From assembly GCF_003217235.1 (NCBI RefSeq), contig NZ_QJTF01000012.1, positions 45,221 through 109,220 on the forward strand: 64,000 nucleotides of DNA, read 5' to 3'. Below the pieces are notes generated by a model that worked only from the letters and a program-made list of their open reading frames with translations, had not been told where the DNA came from and ran no database searches. Positions 45,286 to 54,805 of this stretch are shown here, piece after piece. A program made the translations under genes and the position numbers. This stretch comes from Paramesorhizobium leguminum. Lineage in GTDB: Bacteria; Pseudomonadota; Alphaproteobacteria; Rhizobiales; Rhizobiaceae. Position 1 is the first letter of the stretch. The number at the start of each line of letters is the position of its first letter.

Positions 45286-45891
45286 TCATGCATGACGTCG
45301 GGTGGTCTCTAACCATTGTCTGACCCGCGCTTCCGGATCGCTGTTGAGCGTGATGTCTGTCACGACGGAAACGATATCGGCTCCGGCGGCGAAGGCTCCG
45401 GGCGCGCGGTTCACATTCATTCCGCCGATGGCGACGAGCGGGATTTCGCCGATCCGCGCTTTCCATGTCGTGAGCCGCTCCAGCCCCTGCTCAGCCCACT
45501 TCATCTTCTTGAGAATGGTCGGATAGATCGGGCCGAGCGCGATATAATCCGGCTTGACCGCCAGCGCGCGGCCCAGTTCTGTCTCGTCATGGCTCGAAAC
45601 GCCGAGCTTCAGCCCCGCCTTGCGGATGGCATCGAGATCGGCCTCGTCCAGATCTTCCTGGCCGAGGTGGACGAAATCGCAGCCTTCCTCGATAGCGAGC
45701 CGCCAGTAATCGTTGACGATGAGCTGGCATTGATAAAACGAGCAGAGATCGCGGGCGCGGCGGATTTCGGCGCGCAATGTTTCCTCGTCCGCATCCTTGA
45801 TGCGCAGTTGCACGAGCTTGATGCCGAACGGCAATAGTCTTTCTAGCCAAGCCGAGGAATCGAAGATCGGATAGAACGGATCGAGTTCCAT
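45286..45891 (-). CDS. thiE: Thiamine phosphate synthase
   Basis: Joins HMP-pyrophosphate and thiazole phosphate to thiamine phosphate. The 201-residue TIM-barrel protein has VQLRIKD, LIVNDYWRLA and FVHLGQEDL, GVSSH and IALGPIYPT, matching ThiE. It follows thiG after two bases. Confidence 0.94.
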   Translation of the reverse strand: MELDPFYPIFDSSAWLERLLPFGIKLVQLRIKDADEETLRAEIRRARDLCSFYQCQLIVNDYWRLAIEEGCDFVHLGQEDLDEADLDAIRKAGLKLGVSSHDETELGRALAVKPDYIALGPIYPTILKKMKWAEQGLERLTTWKARIGEIPLVAIGGMNVNRAPGAFAAGADIVSVVTDITLNSDPEARVRQWLETTRRHA

Positions 45892-45893
45892 CT

Positions 45894-46664
45894 TTACAAC
45901 GCCGCCTTGCCGGCGAAGGGCGTTGAAGGCGTGGCGATGTCCCGCGCGTCGATCGGATCGGCCTCATAGCCAAGCCGTCCGGCTTCCACCGCCATGGCGA
46001 AGGCTTGAGCCATCTTCACCGGATCACCCGCCTTGCCGACAGCGGTGTTGATGAGGACGGCGTCATAGCCCATCTCCATCGCCTCAGCCGCGTGCGAAGG
46101 CACGCCGATGCCTGCATCGACCACCAGCGGAATGCCGGGGAAACGCGCCCGCAGCGTCTTCAATCCGAACGCATTGTTCAATCCGCGGCCCGAGCCGATG
46201 GGCGCGCCCCAGGGCATCAGCACCTTGCAGCCCGCTTCCACCAGCCGTTCGGCGACGATCAGATCTTCGGTCGTATAGGGGAACACCTCGAAGCCATCTT
46301 CGGCGAGGATTCGCGTGGCCTCGACCAAGCCGAACACATCCGGGCACAGCGTCTCCTTGTCGCCGATCACCTCCAGCTTGATCCACGGCGTGCCGAACAG
46401 TTCACGCGCCATATGCGCTGTGGTAACCGCCTCCTGCACGGTGTAGCAGCCGGCGGTGTTGGGCAGGACGCGCACGCCTAGCTCCTTTATCAGCGCCCAG
46501 AACTCCTGGCCCTGTTTGTCCGGCCCGGTTTCGCGCCGCAGCGACACGGTGACGATACCGGTCCCGGACGCGCGCACCGCATCAGCAAGGATGGCTGGCG
46601 AAGGATATCGCGCGGTGCCGAGCATGAGCCGGCTCGAAACAGAGGTACCGTAAAGTTCAAGCAT
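45894..46664 (-). CDS. thiG: Thiazole synthase
   Basis: Makes the thiazole ring from DXP, ThiS-thiocarboxylate and dehydroglycine. The 256-residue TIM barrel has the Schiff-base Lys in [17 protein letters not shown] near the N-terminus and GAPIGSG. It is preceded by thiS after one base. The dehydroglycine must come from a ThiO or ThiH enzyme, which this locus lacks. Confidence 0.95.
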   Translation of the reverse strand: MLELYGTSVSSRLMLGTARYPSPAILADAVRASGTGIVTVSLRRETGPDKQGQEFWALIKELGVRVLPNTAGCYTVQEAVTTAHMARELFGTPWIKLEVIGDKETLCPDVFGLVEATRILAEDGFEVFPYTTEDLIVAERLVEAGCKVLMPWGAPIGSGRGLNNAFGLKTLRARFPGIPLVVDAGIGVPSHAAEAMEMGYDAVLINTAVGKAGDPVKMAQAFAMAVEAGRLGYEADPIDARDIATPSTPFAGKAAL

Positions 46665-46665
46665 T

Positions 46666-46863
46666 TCAGCCTCCTTGCATGGGTGCGAGAATTTCCACCC
46701 GGTCGTTGTCTTTAAGGGCGGTTTCGCCGCGCTTTGTCGCGCTCACGAATTCGCTGTTGACGGCGGTGGCGACGACGGCCTCAGCCAGATCGAGTTCGGT
46801 GAGCAGCGCCAGGAGCGTCGCCGCATCGGTTTCATGCGGCTCGCCGTTGAGAATGATGTTCAT
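46666..46863 (-). CDS. thiS: Sulfur carrier protein ThiS
   Basis: The 65-residue ubiquitin-like sulfur carrier starts [20 protein letters not shown] and ends with the essential Gly-Gly (PMQGG). Its ATG overlaps the thiD stop (ATGA); a longer start is unlikely. Confidence 0.95.
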   Translation of the reverse strand: MNIILNGEPHETDAATLLALLTELDLAEAVVATAVNSEFVSATKRGETALKDNDRVEILAPMQGG

Positions 46864-47711
46864 GGCTCGACTCCCAAATTCCACATCGCATGGAAATGAT
46901 GCACGGGGCCGTTGCCGGAACCGACGTTGAGCTGGCCGGCGGCGCGGATCGCGCCTTGCAGATAGGCATGGGCGGCGGTGAAGGCGTCTTCCAGCGATAG
47001 CCCCTTCGCCAGCCCGGCGGCGATGGCGGATGACAGCGTGCAGCCAGTGCCATGGGTGTTGCGGGTAGCGATGCGCGGCGCCGTCAGCCTGAAGGGTGGC
47101 AGGCCATCGCGGATCAGGAGATCAACGCATTCGCTCGCTTCGCTATGGCCGCCCTTCATCAAGACCGCGCCCGCGCCCAGCGCCAGCAGCGCCCTGCCCT
47201 GTTCAACCGCTTCGTCCACGTCCTGCGCAACATCGCATTCAAGCAGACAGGCGGCTTCCGGCAGGTTCGGGGTCAGCAGCGTCGCGCGGGGAAGAAGCTT
47301 TTCACGCAAGGTGGAGATGGCTTCCATGCTGAGCAAACGGTCGCCGGATTTGGCCACCATGACCGGATCGAGCACGATGGGCTGCGCAAACCCGGCAAGC
47401 CCCGCCGCCACGGCATTGATGGTTTCCGGCACGGACAGCATGCCGATCTTGACGGTATAGACAGAGAGGTCGCTGAAAACGGCCTCGATCTGCGCCGTGA
47501 CGACATCCGCCGGAATATCATGGACGGCGGTCACCGCCTTCGTGTTCTGCGCGGTGATGGCGGTGACGATGCTGGCGCCATAACAGCCCAGCGCGGAGAA
47601 GGTCTTCAAATCCGCCTGAATACCCGCGCCGCCGCCGGAATCGGACCCGGCGATGGTGACGCATATCGGTATGCTTGAGATTGAAGGGCGAGGTATTTCC
47701 AGTCTCGTCAT
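46860..47711 (-). CDS. thiD: Hydroxymethylpyrimidine/phosphomethylpyrimidine kinase
   Basis: Phosphorylates HMP and HMP-P. The 283-residue ribokinase-fold protein has TIAGSDSGGGAGIQADLKTF, LDPVMVAKSG and GTGCTLSSAIAAGLA. The start at 47711 is preceded by GGAAGC; a longer frame would run into the riboswitch. It is the first gene behind the TPP riboswitch. Confidence 0.95.
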   Translation of the reverse strand: MTRLEIPRPSISSIPICVTIAGSDSGGGAGIQADLKTFSALGCYGASIVTAITAQNTKAVTAVHDIPADVVTAQIEAVFSDLSVYTVKIGMLSVPETINAVAAGLAGFAQPIVLDPVMVAKSGDRLLSMEAISTLREKLLPRATLLTPNLPEAACLLECDVAQDVDEAVEQGRALLALGAGAVLMKGGHSEASECVDLLIRDGLPPFRLTAPRIATRNTHGTGCTLSSAIAAGLAKGLSLEDAFTAAHAYLQGAIRAAGQLNVGSGNGPVHHFHAMWNLGVEP

Positions 47712-47810
47712 GACGCTTCCATTCCGGAACGGAACTTTGGAAACGCCTGGGGACCGATGGACTGAGAGTCCAAAGAGGGGAAACTTCCCTCGGGTCCAAA
47801 AACGAGCCAA

Positions 47811-47895
47811 CTCCGTTCCCTACGCAGGTATTAGCCTGAATCAGGTTCAATGGGTTGGCGCGTGAACACCTCTCAGCCTTTCGGCACCCCAACGA
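47811..47895 (-). promoter_or_regulatory. TPP riboswitch (THI element)
   Basis: On the minus strand: GGGGTGCCGAAAGGCTGAGA, then AACCCATTGAACCTGATTCA, then GGCTAATACCTGCGTAGGGA, all the conserved parts of the TPP aptamer. Downstream hairpins (GAGGGAA...TTCCCCTC near 47776-47793, GGACT...AGTCC) could be the switching part before thiD. Confidence 0.95.
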
Positions 47896-48018
47896 ATTTT
47901 GCTGGTGATGAGATAGGGCGAAAATGGGGCTGGGTCAAGCGGGACGGGAGGGGACGTTACCGTAGGGCGGAACGCAAGTAGCGCCCCATTCGGTGCGCTA
48001 CAGTTGCAATGCCCATAA

Positions 48019-49260
48019 CTACCAATTGGACAGTACAGCGCGTTTCCATGTGTCCGGCGCAACGCATATGTAAACGTAATCTTCGTCCCAGCACATCTCT
48101 CCGACCTTTCCAGGGGCGTTCGAAGACTGCTTCGTCTCGCGTTTCAGGATAGGCGTCTCGGCCAGAACCAAATGCCCATCCGCTTCAAAGCGCGCGCTTT
48201 CCACCGGAGCCTGCCCTGAAGCATCGGGGTCTGGAAGGCGGGAAAAGACCATCTCACCCGCCAGATTGTTCCAAATCAACGTTCCCGGCTTGCCACGGGT
48301 TCTATATGTGTCGCCGGATAGTTCCACTTCCGCGCACAGTGCGAGAAATGGATAGCCGGCAAGCTGCGTCGCCCCCAGATTATTGCCATATCCATTCTGG
48401 TCAGGGTGGCCGAACTCGTATGCGTTGCCCTCTTTTCTTACGCTGACTTGCGCCTTCGATTGTCCCATCTTATTGCCGATGGCGACCGGGCCTTCATTGT
48501 AAAAAGTACCGGCGGCTCCATAGAACGAGTAGTTCGAGGTTTCACCATTTTTGGCCGATGCATAAACGGCATAATTATCTTTTATTCTGCCCACCTTGCC
48601 CGCACTGACAAACGACCCCGCTGTAGCGCTTACTATAGTAGAACCTTCGGAATCGCTTAAAACCTCGCCGAGAACGCCTATGGCGTCCTCGATAATCGCT
48701 TCTGATCCAGAGCCCGCCGATTGAAACCCTGCTCTCCCGTGCAGGCCAATTTGCCGGTTGAGTGTGCCTTCGTGCTTATATCCGTGATTATTTACCGAAG
48801 TCGCCCAACCGATAACGCCCACGCGGGTACCGCCGTCCGTAACGCCCGCCGGGATGTTGTTCCAGGCGTTCGCGAACGATCCCGCCCAGCTGCGATTGCT
48901 GCTGTCGGATTTCACATCGTTGAAAACCTCATATAGCGAGGTATCGTTGTTGATATAGGACTTTTCACGAGATCCGGTCCATTTGGACGTTACTCTTAGT
49001 GTGCAGGATATACGGCCATTGTTTTTGATATGAATGAATGACTCGCCGAGGAATGGCGCTGTGTAATTCGATATCGCAAGGTTTCCCTTGACCGTAAAAC
49101 TCGGCCCCTCCGAGATCAGCTTGTTGAAGAGGTCATCCGCCTCTGACTTCGCGTCAAGGTCTGCCCCGTGAGTATCGGTGGGCACCTGAGCGACTGCTTT
49201 TCCCGCCACTGCAGCCACGCCGCCAAACATGGCGCCTGAAATTATGGTTCTTCTATTCAT
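48019..49260 (-). CDS. Exported protein with phage tail-fibre-like C-terminus
   Basis: The 413-residue protein begins MNRRTIISGAMFGGVAAVAG, a twin-Arg type signal ending near AVAQ. The middle is Gly/Ser/Asn-rich and beta-type (GVIGWATSVNNHGYKHEG). The end, GKVGEMCWDEDYVYICVAPD followed by TWKR, resembles domains I know from phage tail fibres. The DNA is less GC-rich than its neighbours. No other phage gene is near. A role as a surface or adhesion protein is possible but not shown. Confidence 0.65.
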   Translation of the reverse strand: MNRRTIISGAMFGGVAAVAGKAVAQVPTDTHGADLDAKSEADDLFNKLISEGPSFTVKGNLAISNYTAPFLGESFIHIKNNGRISCTLRVTSKWTGSREKSYINNDTSLYEVFNDVKSDSSNRSWAGSFANAWNNIPAGVTDGGTRVGVIGWATSVNNHGYKHEGTLNRQIGLHGRAGFQSAGSGSEAIIEDAIGVLGEVLSDSEGSTIVSATAGSFVSAGKVGRIKDNYAVYASAKNGETSNYSFYGAAGTFYNEGPVAIGNKMGQSKAQVSVRKEGNAYEFGHPDQNGYGNNLGATQLAGYPFLALCAEVELSGDTYRTRGKPGTLIWNNLAGEMVFSRLPDPDASGQAPVESARFEADGHLVLAETPILKRETKQSSNAPGKVGEMCWDEDYVYICVAPDTWKRAVLSNW

Positions 49261-49333
49261 CGCAGTTAAGCCCCCTCTATAAGCAAGCACGAAAATTAAC
49301 TGAATAGGCCTGCGTTGCACACCCATCCGATAC

Positions 49334-49516
49334 CTATTGTCCAGTAACTTTTCCCCTAATTTCTTCCTCCTGTTCCACCGTCAGCGGTTTGATTCCGGCG
49401 GAGAGGGGCGCCCTATTGTCCGCGACTGGAGCAGCGGGACGCGGCGCGGGAGAAGCGCAGGCCGCTATGAAAAAAGGAAGGGCGCAGAGGATAAAACGGG
49501 CGGCAACCATGGGCAA
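49334..49516 (-). CDS. Small lipoprotein downstream of lepA
   Basis: The 60-residue protein has a lipobox IAAC at about residues 17-20 in a short hydrophobic leader (ARFILCALPFFIAACAS), then about 40 residues of Pro/Ala-rich and acidic sequence ending LTVEQEEEIRGKVTGQ. An alternative ATG lies two codons on. It sits 27 bases after lepA in the same direction. No family is recognised. Confidence 0.6.
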   Translation of the reverse strand: MPMVAARFILCALPFFIAACASPAPRPAAPVADNRAPLSAGIKPLTVEQEEEIRGKVTGQ

Positions 49517-49543
49517 TGGAAAGAGCGCCTGAGCACGCCCCCT

Positions 49544-51352
49544 CTAATTATCCCCCATCTTCAGCGCCTGAATAAACGCCTCCTGTGGAATCTCCACCTT
49601 GCCGAACTGGCGCATCTTTTTCTTGCCTTCCTTCTGCTTTTCCAGAAGCTTGCGCTTGCGGGTGACGTCGCCGCCGTAGCATTTGGCGGTCACGTCCTTG
49701 CGCAGCGCGGAGATGGTTTCGCGGGCGATGATGCGGCCGCCGATGGCGGCCTGGATGGGGATCTTGAACATGTGCTGCGGGATCAGTTCCTTCAGCTTCT
49801 CGCAGAGCACGCGGCCGCGCTTTTCCGCCGCGGAGCGGTGGACCAGCATGGAGAGGGCATCGACCGGCTCGTCATTGACGAGGATCGACATCTTGACCAG
49901 ATCGCCCTCGCGATAGTCCGACAGGTTGTAGTCGAAGGAGGCGTAGCCCTTGGAGATCGATTTCAGCCGGTCGTAGAAATCGAACACCACTTCGTTGAGC
50001 GGCAGCTCGTAAGTGACCATGGCGCGCGGGCCGACATAGGAGAGATCGGCCTGGATGCCGCGGCGTTCCTGGCAGAGTTTCAGGATGGAGCCCAGGTAAT
50101 CGTCGGGCGTGAGGATGGTGGCGCGGATCCATGGCTCCTCGATTGCGGCGATTTTCACCACGTCGGGCATATCGGCGGGGTTATGCAGTTCCTTCACCGA
50201 ACCGTCGGTCATCTTCATGTGGTAGACGACGGATGGAGCCGTGGCGATGAGGTCGAGGTTGAACTCCCGCTCCAGACGCTCCTGGATGATCTCCAGATGC
50301 AACAGGCCAAGGAAGCCGCAGCGGAAGCCGAAACCCAGCGCGGCGGAGGTTTCCATCTCGAAAGAGAAGCTGGCGTCGTTGAGGCGCAGCTTGCCCATGG
50401 CGGCGCGCAAATCCTCGAAATCGGCGGCATCGACCGGGAAGAGGCCGCAGAAGACCACGGGCTGCGCCGGCTTGAAGCCCGGCAGCATGTTCTCGGTCGG
50501 GCGGCGATCCTCTGTGATGGTGTCGCCGACGCGGGTGTCGGCCACTTCCTTGATCGAGGCGGTGATGAAGCCGAGCTCGCCGGGACCCAGTTCGTCCACA
50601 TTCACCATCTTCGGCGTGAACACGCCGGTGCGCTCCACCGGGTATTTGGCATTGGTGCCCATCATGCGGATGGTCTGGCCCTTTTTCAGCACGCCATCGA
50701 TGATGCGCACCAGCACTATGACGCCGAGATAGGCATCGTACCAGCTATCGACCAGCATCGCCTTCAGGGGTGCGTTGCGGTCGCCGGCCTTCGGCGGCGG
50801 CAGCTTCTCGACGATCGCCTCCAGCACATTTTCGATGCCGAACCCCGTCTTGGCGGAAATCATCACCGCTTCGGAGGCGTCGATGCCGATGACATCCTCG
50901 ATCTGCTCCTTGACGCGCTCCGGCTCGGCGGCCGGGAGATCGACCTTATTGAGCACCACGACCAGCTCGTGATTGTTGTCGATCGCCTGATAGACATTGG
51001 CGAGCGTCTGCGCCTCGACGCCCTGGCTGGCATCGACCACCAGCAGCGAGCCCTCGCAGGCGGCGAGCGAGCGGGAGACTTCGTAGGCAAAATCGACGTG
51101 GCCGGGCGTATCCATCAGGTTCAGCACATAGTCCTCGCCGTTCTTCGCCTTGTAGTGCAGGCGGACGGTCTGGGCCTTGATGGTGATGCCGCGCTCGCGC
51201 TCGATATCCATCGAGTCGAGCACCTGTTCCTTCATGTCGCGCAGCTCCAGCCCGCCGGTCAGCTGGATCAGGCGGTCGGCAAGCGTGGATTTCCCGTGGT
51301 CGATATGGGCGACGATGGAGAAATTGCGAATATGGTCCAATGGTGTGCTCAT
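49544..51352 (-). CDS. lepA: Elongation factor 4 (back-translocase)
   Basis: The 602-residue translational GTPase has [11 protein letters not shown] (P-loop), [16 protein letters not shown] and NKVDLPAA, with the LepA C-terminal domain ([20 protein letters not shown]). It begins [15 protein letters not shown]. It probably acts on stalled ribosomes under stress. Divergent from the NDUFA9-type gene. Confidence 0.97.
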   Translation of the reverse strand: MSTPLDHIRNFSIVAHIDHGKSTLADRLIQLTGGLELRDMKEQVLDSMDIERERGITIKAQTVRLHYKAKNGEDYVLNLMDTPGHVDFAYEVSRSLAACEGSLLVVDASQGVEAQTLANVYQAIDNNHELVVVLNKVDLPAAEPERVKEQIEDVIGIDASEAVMISAKTGFGIENVLEAIVEKLPPPKAGDRNAPLKAMLVDSWYDAYLGVIVLVRIIDGVLKKGQTIRMMGTNAKYPVERTGVFTPKMVNVDELGPGELGFITASIKEVADTRVGDTITEDRRPTENMLPGFKPAQPVVFCGLFPVDAADFEDLRAAMGKLRLNDASFSFEMETSAALGFGFRCGFLGLLHLEIIQERLEREFNLDLIATAPSVVYHMKMTDGSVKELHNPADMPDVVKIAAIEEPWIRATILTPDDYLGSILKLCQERRGIQADLSYVGPRAMVTYELPLNEVVFDFYDRLKSISKGYASFDYNLSDYREGDLVKMSILVNDEPVDALSMLVHRSAAEKRGRVLCEKLKELIPQHMFKIPIQAAIGGRIIARETISALRKDVTAKCYGGDVTRKRKLLEKQKEGKKKMRQFGKVEIPQEAFIQALKMGDN

Positions 51353-51567
51353 GCGCGCGATTTAGCAGGCGAGCACGAAAACGCAAAGAGGGAAAGCGGG
51401 AAATGACAGGGAACACACGGGAATGCGCGTCCGTTGCATCATACCCCTTTCAGCGCGTGAAAAAACCCAGTACATCAGCGCCAGATTTAATTTGAGCCGC
51501 ATTTTGCAGTTGCCGGATGGAACTATCCGGCCGCAAAATGCTTGTAAGCATTGCAGGAGATTGTGCC

Positions 51568-52554
51568 ATGGCCGTCGAGAAAACGGGTCTTCTCAACAAA
51601 CCGAAACTCGTCACCGTCTTCGGCGGATCGGGCTTCGTCGGCCGCCATGTGGTGGCCTCGCTGGCGCAGCGCGGCTACCGGGTGCGTGTCGCAGTGCGTC
51701 GGCCGACGCTGGCGCCCTATCTCCAGCCGCTCGGTAATATGGGCCAGATCCAACCCGTGCAGGCCAATTTGCGCTATCCGCAATCGATCGAGCCGGCGTT
51801 ACGCGGCGCGGACCATGTGATCAACCTGGTCGGCATCGCCTTTGAAACCGGCGGGCAGCGCTTCGACCCGGTGCAGGTCGAGGGCGCGCGGGCGGTGGCG
51901 GAAGCGGCCAAGGCGCATGGCATTCCGCTCACCCATATGTCGGCCATCGGCGCCGATCCGCAATCGGACTCGGTCTATGCCCGCACCAAGGGCGAAGGCG
52001 AGAGGGCCGTGCACGAGGTGCTGCCGCACGCCATCATCCTGCGCCCTTCGATCATCTTCGGGCCGGAAGATCATTTCTTCAACCGATTCGCCAATATGGC
52101 GCGCTTCTCGCCCTTCCTGCCTCTCATCGGCGGCGGTCACACGACGTTCCAGCCAGTCTATGTCGGCGACGTGGCGGAGATCATCGCGCGTACGGTGGAT
52201 GGCACAGTCGAGCACGGCAAGATCTACGAGCTTGGCGGCCCGGAGGTGATGAGCTTCCGCCGCTGCATGGAGGAGATGCTTGAGGTGATCGACCGCAAGC
52301 GAATCCTTCTCACCATTCCGTGGTTTGCGGCGCGGATCATCGGCTCCGTGGCGGGGCTTATGCCGAAGCCGGTTATCACCCGCGATCAGGTGACGCTGCT
52401 GCAGCACGACAATATTGTTTCGAACGAAGCGTCAAGCGAAGGCCGCACGCTCGAGGGGGTCGGCATCCGCCCGACGGGAACCGACGTGGTGCTGCCGACC
52501 TATCTCTGGCGCTATAGGGAGCAGGGACAGTTTACGAAGAAGGGGATGGCGTAA
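51568..52554 (+). CDS. NDUFA9-type NAD(P)-binding protein
   Basis: The 328-residue SDR-like protein has the Rossmann motif GGSGFVGRHVV (about residues 19-29), RRP, NLVGIAFETGG and YARTKGEGERAV. It resembles the NDUFA9 subunit family associated with complex I in alphaproteobacteria and mitochondria. GGAGA precedes the ATG at 51568. Whether it binds NADPH or joins complex I here is inferred. Confidence 0.85.
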   Translation: MAVEKTGLLNKPKLVTVFGGSGFVGRHVVASLAQRGYRVRVAVRRPTLAPYLQPLGNMGQIQPVQANLRYPQSIEPALRGADHVINLVGIAFETGGQRFDPVQVEGARAVAEAAKAHGIPLTHMSAIGADPQSDSVYARTKGEGERAVHEVLPHAIILRPSIIFGPEDHFFNRFANMARFSPFLPLIGGGHTTFQPVYVGDVAEIIARTVDGTVEHGKIYELGGPEVMSFRRCMEEMLEVIDRKRILLTIPWFAARIIGSVAGLMPKPVITRDQVTLLQHDNIVSNEASSEGRTLEGVGIRPTGTDVVLPTYLWRYREQGQFTKKGMA

Positions 52555-52556
52555 AG

Positions 52557-52695
52557 GCGCCTCCTCCTCCTTCCCCCTTGCGGGGAAGGTGCCCGCGGAG
52601 CGGGCGGATGGGGGTGGAGACGGTTGCGCTCAGTTCTGCACCACCCCCACCCGGCCCTGCGGGCCACCCTCCCCGCAAGGGGGAGGGAAGAAGGG
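52557..52695. repeat. Extragenic inverted repeat, family C, copy 2
   Basis: CTCCTTCCCCCTTGCGGGGA ... CGGATGGGGGTGGAGACGGT ... CCCTCCCCGCAAGGGGGAGG, between the NDUFA9-type gene and the convergent uppP. Shares the inner GGGGGTGGAGACGGTTGCGC with copy 1. Confidence 0.8.
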
Positions 52696-52698
52696 TCA

Positions 52699-53505
52699 TC
52701 ACCCCCAAACCAGCAACGCCACCAACCCAACCGTCCCAACAATCAGCCGCCACCAGGCGAACAGCCGGAAGCCGTGGCGCGAGACGTAGTCGAGCAAGTG
52801 ACGCACGACGAAGACGCCTGAGATGAAGGCCATGACGAAGCCGATGCCGATGAGTGTCGCATCGTCGAAGCTCAGGATGTTGCGGTTCTTGTAGAGATCG
52901 TAGGCGAAGGCGCCGGCCATGGTGGGCATGGCGAGGAAGAAGGAGAATTCCGCCGCCGAGCGCTTGTCAGCGCCCAAGAGCAGCGCGCCGACGATGGTGG
53001 AGCCGGAGCGCGAGACGCCGGGGATCATCGCCAGGCACTGGAAGAAGCCGATCTTCAGGCAGAGCGACAGCGGATAATCCATCACCTCGTGATAGCGCGG
53101 CTTCAATTGCAGGCGGTCGACATAGAGAAGCACGAAACCGCCAAGGATAAGCATGATGCAGACGAGAACAGGCGTTTCGAACAGCACCGACTTGATGAAG
53201 CCATGCGCCATCGCGCCGATGATAGCGGCGGGCAGGAAGGCGAGGAGAATGCCGAACACGAAATGCCGGCTTTGCGCCTTGCGCGGCAGGCTTAGCGCCA
53301 GGTTCCAGAGCCTGCCGAAATAGACGCTAAGGATGGCGAGGATCGCGCCCAGCTGGATCAGCACCTCGAAGGTTTTCCCTGTCGAGCGAAATCCGAGAAA
53401 ATGGCCCACCAGTAGCAGATGGCCCGTCGATGAGACAGGGATGAACTCGGTCAAGCCTTCGAGGAGGCCCAGGATCGCGGCATCGAAAAAAGTTTTGATA
53501 TCCAT
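52699..53505 (-). CDS. uppP: Undecaprenyl-diphosphatase
   Basis: Recycles undecaprenyl-PP in the membrane. The 268-residue protein has the signature [16 protein letters not shown] and the second active-site block GVSRSGSTI, with eight membrane segments. The ATG at 53505 is the family start; an in-frame ATG 39 bases upstream is ignored. Confidence 0.95.
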   Translation of the reverse strand: MDIKTFFDAAILGLLEGLTEFIPVSSTGHLLLVGHFLGFRSTGKTFEVLIQLGAILAILSVYFGRLWNLALSLPRKAQSRHFVFGILLAFLPAAIIGAMAHGFIKSVLFETPVLVCIMLILGGFVLLYVDRLQLKPRYHEVMDYPLSLCLKIGFFQCLAMIPGVSRSGSTIVGALLLGADKRSAAEFSFFLAMPTMAGAFAYDLYKNRNILSFDDATLIGIGFVMAFISGVFVVRHLLDYVSRHGFRLFAWWRLIVGTVGLVALLVWG

Positions 53506-53750
53506 GCGGGGAAACTTTCGCTGACAAGAGTTGCCGTGGAACAATGGCAGGGATCGCTTGTTTCCCGCATTCGTTGCTCCTATAGGTTTGTCCTATGGGC
53601 TGGCCGGGAATCAGACGGCGAAAGAAGTACGATGCCGGCGGATGAAATACCAGCCCGCCTAAATGCCAATCCGCCTGAAGTGTTCGGGCGCGAGACCCGC
53701 AAAAACATTTTTGTTTAACGCTCCAGTTCGAAAGACCATCGCACGCAACC

Positions 53751-54443
53751 ATGCTGACGCTCTTTCATCACCCCATGTCCTCCGGCTCGCGCTATGCGCG
53801 GCTGATCCTCAGCGAGTACGGCGTAGAAGCCGAGCTGATCGAGGAGAAGCCATGGACGCGGCGCAAGGAATTTCTGGCGCTCAATCCGGCGGGCACGCTG
53901 CCGGTGCTCTTGGCGGAAAACGATGTGCCTATCGCCGGGGCGACGGTGATCGCCGAATATCTTGACGAGACGCGCGGCGCATTGAAGCGCAACCGCCGGC
54001 TCCTGCCCGAAAGCCCGAGCGAGCGCGCGGAAGTGCGCCGGCTGGTCGACTGGTTTTTGGGCAAGCTCGACGATGAAGTGACGCGGCACATCGCGCGCGA
54101 GCGGGTGTTCAAGCTGCAGATGGCGGCGGAGGCGGGCGGCAGTCCGCCAGATTCCACCGCGCTGCGTGCCGCGCGCAACAATATTCGCCATCACATGAAA
54201 TATGTGGACTGGCTTTCGGCGACGCGCGACTGGCTGGGCGGGGCGCAGCCGAGCTATGCCGACATGGCGGCGGCGGCAGCCCTCTCCGTTCTCGATTACA
54301 TGGGCGAAATCAAATGGCCGGATCACCCGGCAGCGCGTGACTGGTACATGCGCATGAAATCCCGCCCGTCCTTCCGGTCGCTTCTCGCTGATCGGGTGCG
54401 CGGGCTTTCCCCGGTGGCCCATTATGGCGACCTCGATTTTTAG
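53751..54443 (+). CDS. Glutathione S-transferase family protein
   Basis: The 230-residue protein has a thioredoxin-like N-terminal domain (LTLFHHPMSSGSRYARLIL, with NPAGTLPVL) and an all-helical C-terminal domain. The catalytic residue is unclear. Divergent from uppP; a composite repeat follows. Confidence 0.85.
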   Translation: MLTLFHHPMSSGSRYARLILSEYGVEAELIEEKPWTRRKEFLALNPAGTLPVLLAENDVPIAGATVIAEYLDETRGALKRNRRLLPESPSERAEVRRLVDWFLGKLDDEVTRHIARERVFKLQMAAEAGGSPPDSTALRAARNNIRHHMKYVDWLSATRDWLGGAQPSYADMAAAAALSVLDYMGEIKWPDHPAARDWYMRMKSRPSFRSLLADRVRGLSPVAHYGDLDF

Positions 54444-54473
54444 AGTCTGGCCAGTCTCGATGGAAGCGCGAGG

Positions 54474-54780
54474 CGCCCCCCTCTGTCCTGCCGGACATCT
54501 CCCGTTCCCACCTGCCGTCATCCGAAGTCCTCGGGTTAAACCCGAGGATGACCCGAGGATCCACGGCCAGAGGAGCGCTGAGCTTTTCGCCGCAACAGGG
54601 CATTCCAGCAAGCAGATAGGATCGATACCCGGCATAATGCGTCATGATTCCGTTTCGGATGATAGGACCGCTTATGCTCCCTTGCCGTGGATCCTCGGGT
54701 CATCCTCGGGTTTAACCCGAGGACTTCGGATGACGACTGGAGAGCCGGGGGAGATTGCCGGCAGGCCAGAGGGGGGCGCT
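54474..54780. repeat. Composite palindromic element, copy 2
   Basis: Has the same outer CCCCTCTG-CCTGCCGG arms and inner CATCCTCGGG..CCCGAGGATCCACGG arms as copy 1 at 13963 and, in inverse orientation, a related core (AACGGAATCATGA and TGCTTGCTGG). The inner arms are partly duplicated here, so the element is about 60 bases longer. Between the GST and queG genes. Confidence 0.75.
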
Positions 54781-54805
54781 GTCCCGCCGGCGTATCCGTT
54801 TTAAG

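Noticed and set aside
49337..51406. 689-codon frame opposite lepA
   Set aside because: Antisense shadow; lepA is certain from its GTPase motifs.
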